Shown here in pieces: positions 17,505 through 26,295 of a stretch of DNA of 64,000 nt. The stretch is from Pleionea sp. CnH1-48. GTDB taxonomy: Bacteria > Pseudomonadota > Gammaproteobacteria > Enterobacterales > Kangiellaceae. Positions within the stretch are counted from its first letter, which is position 1, and every line of letters begins with the position of its first letter. The stretch lies in NCBI RefSeq assembly GCF_024124665.1, contig NZ_JAMXSB010000004.1:1-64000 (forward strand). Reading direction: 5' to 3'. The notes beneath the pieces were generated by a model. That model had not been told where the DNA came from. It made no database searches and worked only from the letters and a program-made list of their open reading frames with translations. Position numbers and translations under genes: made by a program.

Positions 17505-18521
17505 CTAGCCAAGGACTTTTTTGAATACATCAATGACTTTAATAATATCATTGGCTTGCATATTCAGATGTGTAACGAGTCTCATAGTTTGACCTTTAGG
17601 CAAAATAATATGAGCTTTGTTGGCTTCTTCTATTAGCTTGTCTAACTTTTGTTGAGGTGTTTTTACAAAGACCATATTTGTTTGAGCACTGTGAGGCAAG
17701 CATTCGACAGCATCGATTTCTTGCAGACCTTTAAGCAGTAATGATGCATTGTCATGATCATCTTGTAGGCGCTCTACATTATTCTGCAAAGCATACAAAC
17801 ACGCTGCCGCTAGCATACCAGCTTGTCGCATACCACCACCTAACATTTTGCGCCAACGACGAGTATTTTTTATGAACTCTGCTGAGCCGACTAGTACAGA
17901 ACCCACGGGAGCGCCTAATCCTTTTGATAAGCAAATAGAGACAGAGTCGTAGTCTTTTGTTAAGTCACGCACATGAGTATTTTGAGCAACAACGGCGTTA
18001 AAAATTCTCGCTCCATCAAGGTGGAGTAGTAGATTGTGTTCTTCGCAGATAGCTTTAACTTGCGCCGGATAATCCTGTGGCAAACATTGCCCGGCATGAG
18101 TGTTTTCTAAACACACAAGCTTGCTTTTTGCAAAATGAAGATCGTCTGGTTTGATAACGGCTTTAATATCATCCAACGGCATATAACCGTCGTCGTTAAA
18201 ATGAATAGGCTGCGGTTGAATGCTACCTAATACCGCTGCGCCTCCTGCTTCGTATTTGTAGGTGTGGGCGTGTTGACCAACAATGTACTCTTCGCCACGT
18301 TGGCAATGAGTGAGCAGAGCTAATAGGTTGGTTTGAGTACCACTAGAAGCAAATAGGGCCGCTTCTTTTCCGAGTAGCTCGGCGCAGTATTCTTCAAGTT
18401 GATTGATGGTTGGATCTTCGCCATAGACATCATCGCCTACTGGTGCAGTATGCATGGCGTCTTTCATTGCGGCAGAAGGCAGAGTAACCGTGTCGCTTCT
18501 CAGATCAATGAGGTGACTCAT
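17505..18521 (-). CDS. ltaE: Low-specificity L-threonine aldolase
   Basis: 338 residues. PLP fold-type I enzyme that splits L-threonine or L-allo-threonine into glycine and acetaldehyde. It begins with the family signature IDLRSDTVTLPS and has VGDDVYGEDPT, the substrate-loop SSGTQTNLLAL and the PLP lysine K200 in SICLSKGLGAPVG; LHLDGARIFNA holds the Asp and Arg that contact PLP. Full length. It is 8 bp downstream of the peptidase gene and probably co-transcribed with it. Confidence 0.93.
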   Translation of the reverse strand: MSHLIDLRSDTVTLPSAAMKDAMHTAPVGDDVYGEDPTINQLEEYCAELLGKEAALFASSGTQTNLLALLTHCQRGEEYIVGQHAHTYKYEAGGAAVLGSIQPQPIHFNDDGYMPLDDIKAVIKPDDLHFAKSKLVCLENTHAGQCLPQDYPAQVKAICEEHNLLLHLDGARIFNAVVAQNTHVRDLTKDYDSVSICLSKGLGAPVGSVLVGSAEFIKNTRRWRKMLGGGMRQAGMLAAACLYALQNNVERLQDDHDNASLLLKGLQEIDAVECLPHSAQTNMVFVKTPQQKLDKLIEEANKAHIILPKGQTMRLVTHLNMQANDIIKVIDVFKKVLG

Positions 18522-18529
18522 AAAAGGCC

Positions 18530-19963
18530 TTAAGGTTGAATCGAAGGTCTCTCAGTGTTACCCATTTGTAGAGGGGATTCAAGTACCGGAGTCACAAGGG
18601 CTTTGCGCAACTTAGATGGGGCAAATGACAGTTCGTTGCCTTTGATTTGAATGCCTATCCGATTGAACAATTCGCGGTAGTCTGGATAAGCCGTTAAGTC
18701 TTGCGCCTGGCTAAATAGTGGAACAAACAAGGGATAGCCTACAATATCGTCAAGCACTTTAGAAAGTTCGCGGGCTGACATAGTGTCGTCTTCTGGATGG
18801 TGCTTACGAGCGAACTCCGCTAATACTTTGTCCAGTGAGTTTCCTGATTTTCGCAAGATTAAATCAGCCTGAAACCAAAGGAGAGCACCCGTCCAATAGA
18901 CGCGGCGATGAGCACCATAGCGACGAACATTTTTGGAGACTTCGCTGAGTGGGCGGCCCGAGGTGCGATGGTAATTGTCAAAGCCACGCTTAATACCACC
19001 CCAAAAGCGGCGGAAGGCTTGTTCTTCACTAACGACCCCATGTCTGGCCATAACAAGATACTGGTAATAGCTGGCAATTCCCTCTGATACCCAGGCGTCT
19101 TTTAAGTCAATGAAGGGTAATAAGAGGTGAGAAAACTCATGGTAGGCAGTCCAGTCCTCTATAAAGTTTTTGATAGGATGCTCGGGCATAATAAAGAACT
19201 GAATGCTGATGCCACCCCCTCGTAATACATGAGCGTAGGGCGCAGCCTCACTGCCTTGGCTGATAGGAGTGAGCAGCACTTGAACATAGTTGGTTGGGAA
19301 TTTTCCGTGTACTGTCGATACTGCCGCGACGGCATTTTCTATCCAATGAACCAGTTGTTTGCGTTTAACATCATCCACTTTGTTAGTGAAAGATATATCA
19401 AACAGAATGGAACCTTTTTTAAACTTGTTTTGTTGAAAACGACCAAAGACAGACTTGGTCAAAAAGTATTCTGGTTTGAATGGGTAGATACGACCATTTT
19501 CAGTCGACGGTGCCCAAGGTAAAGACACGTTAATGTTGGTCGGTTTTTTTAGCCACAGAGCGAACTCAGTATCATCGTTGTAATGGGTAGGAAGCCACAA
19601 CCAAAGGGAAGTGGGAAGTAAAAAGATGTCTTTTGAAATCTTAGACCATCGTTGTGTACTGCGTTTGTTCTGCTTCTGAAAAGCGAGCAAATCCACTCGG
19701 TAGGGCAGGCAGCCACTTTTATCGAGTTTCTTAATTCGGATCTTATTGTTGTCCCAGTGGCCAAAGCGAGGGTGAATACGAATAAACTTACGACCATTGC
19801 GGACATTAGATTCGAGGTGTTTGCTTCTTACATTTTTAAAACATACCGAAAGGTTGAGCACTTCTAACGATGTATCCATCGAAAGAATGTACTGAACTTG
19901 TCCTGCAAAAACGCTCTTGCAGGCAAAACCGGTAAGTAGTAATAGCAATACTCTTATTAGCAC
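18530..19963 (-). CDS. Secreted gluzincin-type metallopeptidase
   Basis: 477 residues with a signal peptide ending at VFA-G (residue 20). The zinc site is H275-E-F-S-H279 followed by E294 in WVSEGIASYYQ, the arrangement of M1/M61-like gluzincins, where the second Glu is the third zinc ligand. The N-terminal half is beta-rich; the C-terminal half is helical as in aminopeptidase-like proteins. Likely periplasmic. It sits first in a two-gene unit with ltaE, though no functional link is obvious. Confidence 0.8.
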   Translation of the reverse strand: MLIRVLLLLLTGFACKSVFAGQVQYILSMDTSLEVLNLSVCFKNVRSKHLESNVRNGRKFIRIHPRFGHWDNNKIRIKKLDKSGCLPYRVDLLAFQKQNKRSTQRWSKISKDIFLLPTSLWLWLPTHYNDDTEFALWLKKPTNINVSLPWAPSTENGRIYPFKPEYFLTKSVFGRFQQNKFKKGSILFDISFTNKVDDVKRKQLVHWIENAVAAVSTVHGKFPTNYVQVLLTPISQGSEAAPYAHVLRGGGISIQFFIMPEHPIKNFIEDWTAYHEFSHLLLPFIDLKDAWVSEGIASYYQYLVMARHGVVSEEQAFRRFWGGIKRGFDNYHRTSGRPLSEVSKNVRRYGAHRRVYWTGALLWFQADLILRKSGNSLDKVLAEFARKHHPEDDTMSARELSKVLDDIVGYPLFVPLFSQAQDLTAYPDYRELFNRIGIQIKGNELSFAPSKLRKALVTPVLESPLQMGNTERPSIQP

Positions 19964-20214
19964 ACTAGATTCGCTTATAAATGGTGTTCTATTTAGTTAG
20001 TACGTATTCGAGCGAGGTTGTTGCGCAGATATTAAAACAAATAATAGAAGTGTTTAATTTTTGTACGCTTTGCCAGGGGAACCATGCTCATACAGCTGCA
20101 TATTTATTCATTTATTAAGACTTTCTCATATTAACATTATTCGTACGAAGGATGTGCAATAATTGCGACGAAACTTCAATGATTTATTTAATTATCGGAC
20201 CATCAAAAAAAGCT
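19964..20214. other. Intergenic region before tRNA-Glu
   Basis: Contains the upstream region of the minus-strand peptidase and AT-rich sequence before the tRNA promoter. No gene seen. Confidence 0.5.
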
Positions 20215-20243
20215 TTGACAATCGCGCTAGCGCTCTATAGAAT
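20215..20243 (+). promoter_or_regulatory. Promoter of tRNA-Glu
   Basis: -35 TTGACA (20215-20220), 17-bp spacer, -10 TAGAAT (20238-20243), followed by a GC-rich discriminator GCGCGCC typical of stable-RNA promoters under stringent control. Confidence 0.85.
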
Positions 20244-20274
20244 GCGCGCCATCTCGACGAGAGAGTCTGTTTTT

Positions 20275-20350
20275 GTCCCCTTCGTCTAGAGGCCTAGGAC
20301 ACCGCCCTTTCACGGCGGTAACAGGGGTTCGAATCCCCTAGGGGACGCCA
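20275..20350 (+). tRNA. tRNA-Glu (anticodon UUC)
   Basis: 76 bases with encoded CCA. Acceptor stem GTCCCCT/AGGGGAC, anticodon stem CCGCC/GGCGG around loop CTTTCAC (anticodon TTC), and T stem with GTTCGAATC. All stems pair. It is a single-gene unit with its own promoter and terminator. Confidence 0.97.
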
Positions 20351-20358
20351 TATTTTAA

Positions 20359-20389
20359 AAGCCCGCTTCAATGAAGCGGGCTTTTTTTT
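20359..20389 (+). terminator. Terminator of tRNA-Glu
   Basis: Stem AAGCCCGCTT (20359-20368), loop CAATG, AAGCGGGCTT (20374-20383) and a T run. Confidence 0.95.
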
Positions 20390-20692
20390 GCCTGAAAATT
20401 GCCGCCAAAGTATTTTCCTCAAATGATGATTGCTCATAAGCTTATTGGTCTTTGGAGCCAAACAGTCGCAAGAGCCATATCTTCATCTTGTAAATCTTAA
20501 ACTACTTGGATAAGTAGTTTAAGGCAAGCGTTTTACATCGAGTATTTTTATTTGAGATTTATGCGCGGTTGTATCGTGCTGAAATTCTAATACTAAAACA
20601 AGGACGAGTTGGATTATGCAGGGGATTGTGATTTAATTGCGACCGCATATCTCTAAAGTTGTATATGTTATGTATTGAATAAAGGAAAAGAA
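20390..20692. other. Intergenic region after tRNA-Glu
   Basis: About 300 bases without a gene. At 20405-20415, on the reverse strand, is an 11-base partial copy (AAATACTTTGG) of the dispersed 13-mer. A ribosome site AAGGAAA closes the region. An integration hotspot next to the tRNA is possible, but I see no repeat of the tRNA 3' end. Confidence 0.4.
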
Positions 20693-21136
20693 ATGAGATT
20701 CATTATTATATTAAGTGCACTGTTTGTTTTGACCAGTTGTAATACTAAAAAGCTAAAGCAGGAAGTTGCTGAGCCGCCAAAGGCCGTTGTTGAAACCCCT
20801 AAAGTAGAAACAGCCAAAAAGGAAATGACGAAATTCATGTACATTGATTTGGCCAATGGATTGTCAAAAAAACACATGTGCGAAATAGATGTAAGGGTTG
20901 CTAAGTGCACGGGAAGTACCAGTGTTAATTCTTGCAAAGATAATATTCAGCGTGTTTATCCTTATTGTTCAGAAAGGTTACTAAAAGTCATGCCCGAAAT
21001 TATTCCTAACAAACAAGAGGCGACAAAGTATGGAACTCTTTTAGCTCAGTGTTTAACTTTTCAGATGGCTAATGTGCAAAACATGACGCCAAACGAAGTT
21101 AATGCTTGTTTTAAGGATGTAGAAAATCGTTTTTAG
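20693..21136 (+). CDS. Small lipoprotein, unknown
   Basis: 147 residues from the ATG at 20693 (an ATG 18 bases earlier lacks a ribosome site; this one has AAGGAAA). Lipobox L-T-S-C near residue 16, then a Lys/Glu/Pro-rich linker and a helical domain with five cysteines (HMCEIDV, AKCTG, NSCKD, PYCSE, QCLTF). First gene of the accessory block. No family recognised. Confidence 0.65.
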   Translation: MRFIIILSALFVLTSCNTKKLKQEVAEPPKAVVETPKVETAKKEMTKFMYIDLANGLSKKHMCEIDVRVAKCTGSTSVNSCKDNIQRVYPYCSERLLKVMPEIIPNKQEATKYGTLLAQCLTFQMANVQNMTPNEVNACFKDVENRF

Positions 21137-21144
21137 TTTTAGCA

Positions 21145-21164
21145 GAGCAGCGGATACGCTGCTC
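21145..21164. terminator. Hairpin after the small lipoprotein
   Basis: Perfect stem GAGCAGCG/CGCTGCTC with loop GATA. It is followed by AAATAAG rather than a T run, so termination is plausible but not certain. Confidence 0.5.
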
Positions 21165-21332
21165 AAATAAGTTGAGTGCTCGGCCATTGAGTAGCTCTTC
21201 GTAACTAGATAGTATTTCATTAGGTTTGTTAGGGTGGCTTTATAAAGAAAGAACGGAGACAGGACGTCTCTTCGGCCTATAAAGTACTACATCAGTTATT
21301 ATCATGTATTAAGTAAGGAATTTTTCGATTAG

Positions 21333-21782
21333 ATGAACGAGATAATTGTTTATTTTGAAAACAACCCATCTATTTGGCTGTTATTCATTCCTATCTACGT
21401 TGCAGTTCTAGGGCCTTTCTTTTTCTGGGGGTGGAAAAAGTCAAAAGCACTTTTTGATGGCGTTGATTTTTCTCAAGCCCTATTTCGAGAGAAAGGAGTT
21501 TCGGGGCATTCAAAGAAATCATTGATCACAAGAATGGGTGGTGCGCGAAATGCTTTAGACGTGAGCGTTACCGAGACCGACTTGTGTATTAAAGGTACTT
21601 TTTTTGCCTTTACTGCGATGGGCTTTATTGGTGATTTGACTCGAAAAACGCCTTTGGAGGATATAAAGTCGGTATCTCGTGTCAAAGGAAGGATTGAAGT
21701 AGCCTTTCACAACGAAAGCAGTATTTCGTTAGTATTGAAGGACGAAGAAGGCTTTATTAAAGCTTTAAAAAAAGATGGTTAG
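21333..21782 (+). CDS. Single-pass membrane protein with PH-like domain
   Basis: 149 residues. One hydrophobic segment at ~12-34, then a soluble domain of about 100 residues whose strand pattern (LDVSVTETDLCIKG, DIKSVSRVKGRIEVAFHN, SISLVLKDEEGFI) resembles bacterial PH-like domains. Preceded by AAGGAAT. Function unknown. It is part of a block of small + strand membrane proteins. Confidence 0.65.
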   Translation: MNEIIVYFENNPSIWLLFIPIYVAVLGPFFFWGWKKSKALFDGVDFSQALFREKGVSGHSKKSLITRMGGARNALDVSVTETDLCIKGTFFAFTAMGFIGDLTRKTPLEDIKSVSRVKGRIEVAFHNESSISLVLKDEEGFIKALKKDG

Positions 21783-21826
21783 ACAAGCTTAATATACAGA
21801 AAATAAGAAGCTCCGTTGGATTAGTT

Positions 21827-22288
21827 ATGACAAATACATTTTATAAGACACCGTTAAGCGATATAGGTCGTCCAACTCAAAAGCGAGTAAAGCTTGGCAA
21901 AGTATTATTCATAATTGGAGCTTTGTTGCAGTTGGGCATTTTTTATGGGACGCCAGCCTATATTTATTCTATGTACAATGCGTTTCAAGAAATTACACTG
22001 AACGGTAACGGCGATTCTCAAGCAATGGCTAATATGATCAGTTCTTCACTTTCTCACTTGGTCATTGGAGTCATTGTTGCTTTTCCTGGCTTGGTCCTTT
22101 CTTCTCTCGCACTATTTATTTCTTCCTATCAAAACAAATTTTTTAAAGCTTATTTTTTGGTTGCTTCATTGTTCTGGATATTAGCGTTTCCAGTAGGTAC
22201 AGTGTTCGGGTTGATATTTTTGATTATTGTGATTGTTAAAGGCAGAAGGAATGAAAAGGAAGTGGAAGTATTACTTGATAGAGGGTAA
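21827..22288 (+). CDS. Three-pass membrane protein, unknown
   Basis: 153 residues with hydrophobic segments at about 27-45, 78-104 and 115-146; the loop between the first two is polar. The Lys-rich N-terminus suggests a cytoplasmic start. No recognised family. It starts 44 bp after the PH-like gene and is likely co-transcribed. Confidence 0.6.
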   Translation: MTNTFYKTPLSDIGRPTQKRVKLGKVLFIIGALLQLGIFYGTPAYIYSMYNAFQEITLNGNGDSQAMANMISSSLSHLVIGVIVAFPGLVLSSLALFISSYQNKFFKAYFLVASLFWILAFPVGTVFGLIFLIIVIVKGRRNEKEVEVLLDRG

Positions 22289-22426
22289 GCGTAGTTGGCT
22301 TCTTATTGAATAATCAGAAAGAGCATTAGATACCAAGTGTGATACTAAGGAAGTTAAAGGTCTATTTTTATGTATAAAGAGCAGTTTTTAGTAAAAGTGA
22401 TTTCTCTAACATTGAGTTAGTATTCT

Positions 22427-22972
22427 ATGCACCAAAAACACTTGAATATTCTTTCTGAACAATTGGGCGAGTCATTTCATCAACTCTCGCCATTGGTGAG
22501 ACAGGTACATATTGGTAAGCAATGTATTAAAGGTAATGTAAAAGTTGAACGTGGGAATCTTGTTGCGCGACTAATCTGCAATCTCTTTGGCTTTCCCAAA
22601 GCCAATGATAATGTTGTTCTAAGTGTAGACTGCTGCCATTCAGGTGATGGAATTGAGTGGTTTCGCAACTTCGATGGACATATTATGCGTTCTCACTTCA
22701 TTGCTAAAGAAGACTTCTTGGTAGAAAAGCTTGGTCCTCTCGACTTGCACTTTCGAGCCGAGGAAGAAGAGGGAACTCTAAAATATAGGTTCTTTAAAAC
22801 TAAGTTTTGGAGAATTCCTTTGCCTGGTTTCTTAAGCCCTAATATTTATGCTGTGGAGTTTGAGAGCAATGAAGTGTATCAATTTAAAGTGAAAGTCAGT
22901 ATGCCTTTTGTTGGGCTTATTCTGGCTTATGGCGGCAGTATGCAGCTTGTGAATGATGGTGTAGAAGCTTGA
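22427..22972 (+). CDS. DUF4166 domain protein
   Basis: 181 residues, cytoplasmic. Matches the DUF4166 pattern: an N-terminal helix LGESFHQLSPLVRQVH, strands around GNVKVERGN, LICNLFGFPKA, the WFRNFDGHIMRS core and KFWRIPLPGFLSP. This domain is often found fused to or beside membrane or glycosyltransferase-like proteins; its activity is unknown. Confidence 0.75.
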   Translation: MHQKHLNILSEQLGESFHQLSPLVRQVHIGKQCIKGNVKVERGNLVARLICNLFGFPKANDNVVLSVDCCHSGDGIEWFRNFDGHIMRSHFIAKEDFLVEKLGPLDLHFRAEEEEGTLKYRFFKTKFWRIPLPGFLSPNIYAVEFESNEVYQFKVKVSMPFVGLILAYGGSMQLVNDGVEA

Positions 22973-23071
22973 TTTACTCTGACTTGTAATATTGTTGCTC
23001 GGTTAGGGACTAGGAAAATGAGTGCGAACCGATGGATAGAGGTTGGTTGTTTTTTGTAGTGAGGAGATAAA

Positions 23072-23257
23072 ATGACAAAGTGGCTTTGGGGAGGCATTGT
23101 AGCGGTTGTAATTCTGGCCTGGGCTCTGAATCCTTTGGTTAAGCAATGGTTAGTTGATAATCATGCAAAGATGGCTTTGGAAGCTTGTGGCGGCAAAGAC
23201 AATATCGCTGAGGTAACAGTGGATAGTTACAAATGTAAAGAAGGGCGTAAGAGCTAA
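23072..23257 (+). CDS. Tiny membrane protein (paralogue of 25068 gene)
   Basis: 61 residues: one N-terminal membrane helix (WGGIVAVVILAWALNPL) and a short outer tail with two cysteines (MALEACGGKDN, DSYKCKEGRKS). GAGGAG lies upstream of the ATG. The tail aligns with the 58-residue protein at 25068 (ALE-CG...N-A-V...C-K), so the two are paralogues. Confidence 0.7.
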   Translation: MTKWLWGGIVAVVILAWALNPLVKQWLVDNHAKMALEACGGKDNIAEVTVDSYKCKEGRKS

Positions 23258-23314
23258 AATTATCAACACAAGATGTTTGATTTTAATAAGAGCAAGAAGT
23301 AGACAGGAAGGTAT

Positions 23315-23488
23315 ATGAAGCACTTAATCGGTGGTTTTTTAGGTGGGCTATCTGGCACATTATTATACGAAGTAGTGATGAATTCTGATGAAGGTGTAGA
23401 CTTTTATCGAGCTGTTTTTGTCGGGGTTTTCGTAGGAGTTGCTTTGGTTATCGCTGCTAAGTTTGATAAAAAGAAAAGCCAGAATTAG
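23315..23488 (+). CDS. Small two-helix membrane protein
   Basis: 57 residues: MKHLIGGFLGGLSGTLLYEV, a short acidic loop and AVFVGVFVGVALVIAAKF with a Lys-rich end. Glycine-zipper-like spacing in both helices suggests a packed hairpin. A very good ribosome site (AGGAAGG) precedes the ATG. Lies between two co-directional genes. Confidence 0.65.
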   Translation: MKHLIGGFLGGLSGTLLYEVVMNSDEGVDFYRAVFVGVFVGVALVIAAKFDKKKSQN

Positions 23489-23523
23489 GATAGACATTTT
23501 ATATATTAAATAAGGAGAATATG

Positions 23524-23928
23524 ATGGGAGCCTGGTCTCACGAACCTTTTGGAAATGACACTGCCTGTGATTGGGCTTATGAACTGGAAGAATCTAGCGG
23601 ATTTTCCTTTATAGAGAGCACACTAGATAAAGCGATTGCAGAAGCGAACGATTACCTGGAATCTACCGAAGGCGAAGAAGCGGTAGCAGCCATCGAAGTC
23701 ATCGCTAAGCTGATGGATAAGGGAACCCAATCGGATTCTTATACTGAGTCTGTTGAACTATGGATTAGCAAAAACAAGCAGACTCCCTCACCAGAACTCG
23801 TAGATAAAGCATTGAAAGTTATTGAGCTATTATTGTCGGAGAATTCTGAGCTTGTGGAACTATGGGAAGGGCAGGAAGAATGGTTCGAGTCTGTTAATAA
23901 GCTAAAGCTTGCTATAAGTGCTTCGTAG
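23524..23928 (+). CDS. DUF4259 domain protein
   Basis: 134 residues from the second of two adjacent ATGs (AAGGAG fits 23524 better than 23521). It starts with the DUF4259 signature GAWSHEPFGNDTACDWAYEL; the rest is helical and acidic. DUF4259 proteins often sit in accessory loci beside predicted immunity-type proteins. Cytoplasmic, function unknown. Confidence 0.8.
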   Translation: MGAWSHEPFGNDTACDWAYELEESSGFSFIESTLDKAIAEANDYLESTEGEEAVAAIEVIAKLMDKGTQSDSYTESVELWISKNKQTPSPELVDKALKVIELLLSENSELVELWEGQEEWFESVNKLKLAISAS

Positions 23929-23969
23929 AGTTGAATGAGTAATAGCTGCAAAAATATAAGGAAAACAGA

Positions 23970-24590
23970 ATGGGCCGTGAAGACTGGTATCGAAATTTAG
24001 AATGGAATGATGATATAGAGACCCAATTTTTTCAGAAACTTAATCGAGCTCGTGATAAAGCGCAGTATTTAAGAATTCAGGCTTCTATTCTTGCACAAAA
24101 GAAGCCTGATATTTCCCTTAATCTTTTGGAACAGTATTTTGCACTGAATGATGATTTTGGCAATGCTCCGGCTTATTGTGATATGGCATCAGCTTTTCTC
24201 GCGAAAGGTGAGGTTGATAAATCGATAGAGTCTTATGGCAAAGCTTTAGCCAGAGAAGAAGAGTTTCCTAATATTTTAACCGGTGCTTATCTTCTATATC
24301 CATTAACCATTGCAGAGAACAAGCGAGCTAACTTATACCAACAGGCTATCGATGTTTTGGATAAGCATCTGAGCCGTTTAACGTTTCCTGTTGAGTATTT
24401 TCAGTGGAATGCAGCAAAGGCCATTATTGCTGCTGAGTATGGCGATAAAGAGCAAGCGTCAAAGTATGTTGAGAGTGCATTTGATGCTGCTGAAATAAAA
24501 AAGTCGGGGTTTCGTTATCATCAAAGCCTAGGGCTTGTGGGTGAGGAGTATAAAGCCTTGATTAAGGAGTTGCGTTCTATATCGTCTTAG
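23970..24590 (+). CDS. TPR-like repeat protein
   Basis: 206 residues, helical throughout. It starts MGREDWYRNLEWNDDIE, then LNRARDKAQYLRIQASIL and TPR-like helices (AYCDMASAFLAKGEVDKSIESYGKAL; the segment near 155 ending YVESAFDAAE). The opening recurs in a widespread uncharacterised family. It lies 41 bp after the DUF4259 gene, and the pair is likely co-transcribed. A protein-binding role is inferred from the repeats. Confidence 0.7.
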   Translation: MGREDWYRNLEWNDDIETQFFQKLNRARDKAQYLRIQASILAQKKPDISLNLLEQYFALNDDFGNAPAYCDMASAFLAKGEVDKSIESYGKALAREEEFPNILTGAYLLYPLTIAENKRANLYQQAIDVLDKHLSRLTFPVEYFQWNAAKAIIAAEYGDKEQASKYVESAFDAAEIKKSGFRYHQSLGLVGEEYKALIKELRSISS

Positions 24591-24624
24591 TGGTTGTTGC
24601 TAATGTAATAAAAGGTCGGGTTTT

Positions 24625-24825
24625 GTGTTTGATTTGGCTGAGTTTCTTTTTGAAGTTTTCAAGTTCTGGCGATTTGTCTTCAGCAGAGAATATCGTTCGG
24701 ACTCTATCACAGATTTTAAAAGAGCTGATTTTATTGATAAGTTTTTCCATATTCTGGATGCAATGATGGCTACTGTTATTGGTTTCGTTCTGCCTATACT
24801 CGTTATTCATTGGATATTAAGTTAA
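24625..24825 (+). CDS. Small single-pass membrane protein
   Basis: 66 residues from a GTG at 24625. A basic/aromatic amphipathic N-terminal half is followed by one membrane helix at ~47-64 (MMATVIGFVLPILVIHWIL). AAAGG lies about 9 bases upstream. No family recognised; kept because it is co-linear and has a clear helix. Confidence 0.45.
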   Translation: MFDLAEFLFEVFKFWRFVFSREYRSDSITDFKRADFIDKFFHILDAMMATVIGFVLPILVIHWILS

Positions 24826-25067
24826 TTGATTGGTCAGTCAAAGTTAATAGAGTTGGATGTAGCTACTTTAATATTGTTTGATTAAATATTGTTCAGATGA
24901 GTTCATTTTACCGTAGCTCAGTATTATTTAGATTTTGATTTACGCGATATATGTAATATAAAGATGAAATTGCAGACTAGTGGTTGGAAAATATCAAGCT
25001 CAGGGGCTTGTGTACCCCAGATGAGTTGGTGTGGTTTTGGAGTTGTTAATAAGTCCGGAGAAGGATA

Positions 25068-25244
25068 ATGGCTATTTTTCAGAGAAAGACGATTGTTATA
25101 GTTTTTGCGTTATTGATAGTTTGGGGTATCGCGGATGGGTGGTCTAACGCTCATAATTCTGAGATTGCGCTTGAGACGTGTGGTGAAGGTAATGTTGCAT
25201 CGGTGAATTCTGATGGGTTTACGTGCCGCAAAAAGAAGAGCTAA
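25068..25244 (+). CDS. Tiny membrane protein (paralogue of 23072 gene)
   Basis: 58 residues: KTIVIVFALLIVWGIADGW forms a membrane helix, and the tail ALETCGEGNVASVNSDGFTC ends in a basic cluster. Two cysteines match those of the 61-residue protein at 23072. The ribosome site is GGAGAAGG just before the ATG. Confidence 0.7.
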   Translation: MAIFQRKTIVIVFALLIVWGIADGWSNAHNSEIALETCGEGNVASVNSDGFTCRKKKS

Positions 25245-25295
25245 ATAACGGGACTATATACAGTTGGTTTGATAGCAACAGGAAAAGTAGGGTGT

Positions 25296-25724
25296 ATGGT
25301 TAGAAGAAAGAAACAGAAGAAGGGTAAATCAAGAACACCCATACTTGTTATTGGTTTGTTATTATTACTGGGTACTTTGTGGACAGCTTATGATACTCAT
25401 CAGTTTATAAAGTATTCCAAAACGACAACTGGAGTCGTGGTAGATTTGGCAGAGAGTACCGACAATGACGGAGATACCCTCTATTATCCTATTATCGAGT
25501 TTGAAGCTGGTGACCAGCTAGTATATGAGTTTAAATCAAGTGAAAGCTCTTACCATGATGACGAGATGGGACGAAAGATCAGTGTTCGTTATTTGATCAC
25601 GGATCCCTCTGATGCAAGAATCAATCGCTCAAGGAATACATGGGAAAGCACCTGGTTTGGCTTCTTGTTATCCATGATTTTTTTGGTGCCTTATTTTTTG
25701 GATAGGATATTTAAGTTTAAGTAG
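25296..25724 (+). CDS. DUF3592 membrane protein, copy 1
   Basis: 142 residues from the ATG at 25296 (an in-frame TTG at 25269 is less likely). A basic N-terminus, one helix (LLLLLGTLWTAY), the DUF3592 extracytoplasmic beta domain (TTGVVVDLAESTDNDGDTLY, YPIIEFEAGDQ, ISVRYLITDPSDARI) and a second helix. Closely similar to the next gene, so a tandem duplicate. Confidence 0.75.
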   Translation: MVRRKKQKKGKSRTPILVIGLLLLLGTLWTAYDTHQFIKYSKTTTGVVVDLAESTDNDGDTLYYPIIEFEAGDQLVYEFKSSESSYHDDEMGRKISVRYLITDPSDARINRSRNTWESTWFGFLLSMIFLVPYFLDRIFKFK

Positions 25725-25775
25725 CCGGGCTGGAAGAAAAGTAGGCATTGCTAAGCTTAAGGGTTGTGTAGTTAG

Positions 25776-26210
25776 GTGAAAGAGATAGACAAACAGATCA
25801 CTAGCGTATTTAAATCCATTGAGTTAGTACTTGGAATTTCATTGTTTTGTTTCGCCTTATGGAAAAGCTACACCATCAGTGAGTTCATGCTCTACTCCAA
25901 AAGTGCTGATGGTGTCGTAGTGGATTTTGTTGAGTCGACGGATGGTGACGGAGACGCGGCTTATTATCCTGTTATTGAGTTTGAGGCAAGTGATCAATTG
26001 ATTTATCAATTCGAAGCTAGCATTCTTGTTTATGAAGATGATGGGGAAGGACAATATTATTCGGTTCGATACTTAATTACGGATCCATCTAATGCCAAAG
26101 TGAATGGATTTTGGCGCATTTGGGGCTATACTATTGCTCTATTTGTTATTGCTTTGGTCATTATTTTGCATTACTTGTTTGCTAAAAAAAGTATGTTTGA
26201 AGAACGTTAG
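25776..26210 (+). CDS. DUF3592 membrane protein, copy 2
   Basis: 144 residues from GTG. Same architecture as copy 1: helix, domain with DGVVVDFVESTDGDGDAAYY and SVRYLITDPSNAKV, and a C-terminal helix. It starts 51 bp after copy 1. The N-terminal ~35 residues have diverged while the beta domain is conserved. Confidence 0.75.
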   Translation: MKEIDKQITSVFKSIELVLGISLFCFALWKSYTISEFMLYSKSADGVVVDFVESTDGDGDAAYYPVIEFEASDQLIYQFEASILVYEDDGEGQYYSVRYLITDPSNAKVNGFWRIWGYTIALFVIALVIILHYLFAKKSMFEER

Positions 26211-26295
26211 GTTGGAAATTGAACTCCTTCATTTTTAAAAATGAACCCAAATTAGTATTAAACGCAATTCACTACTCTACATAGTAAAGTGAAGC

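Noticed and set aside
20275-20350. tRNA-Glu as an attachment site of an integrated element
   Set aside because: No integrase gene and no second copy of the tRNA 3' end were found in the window.
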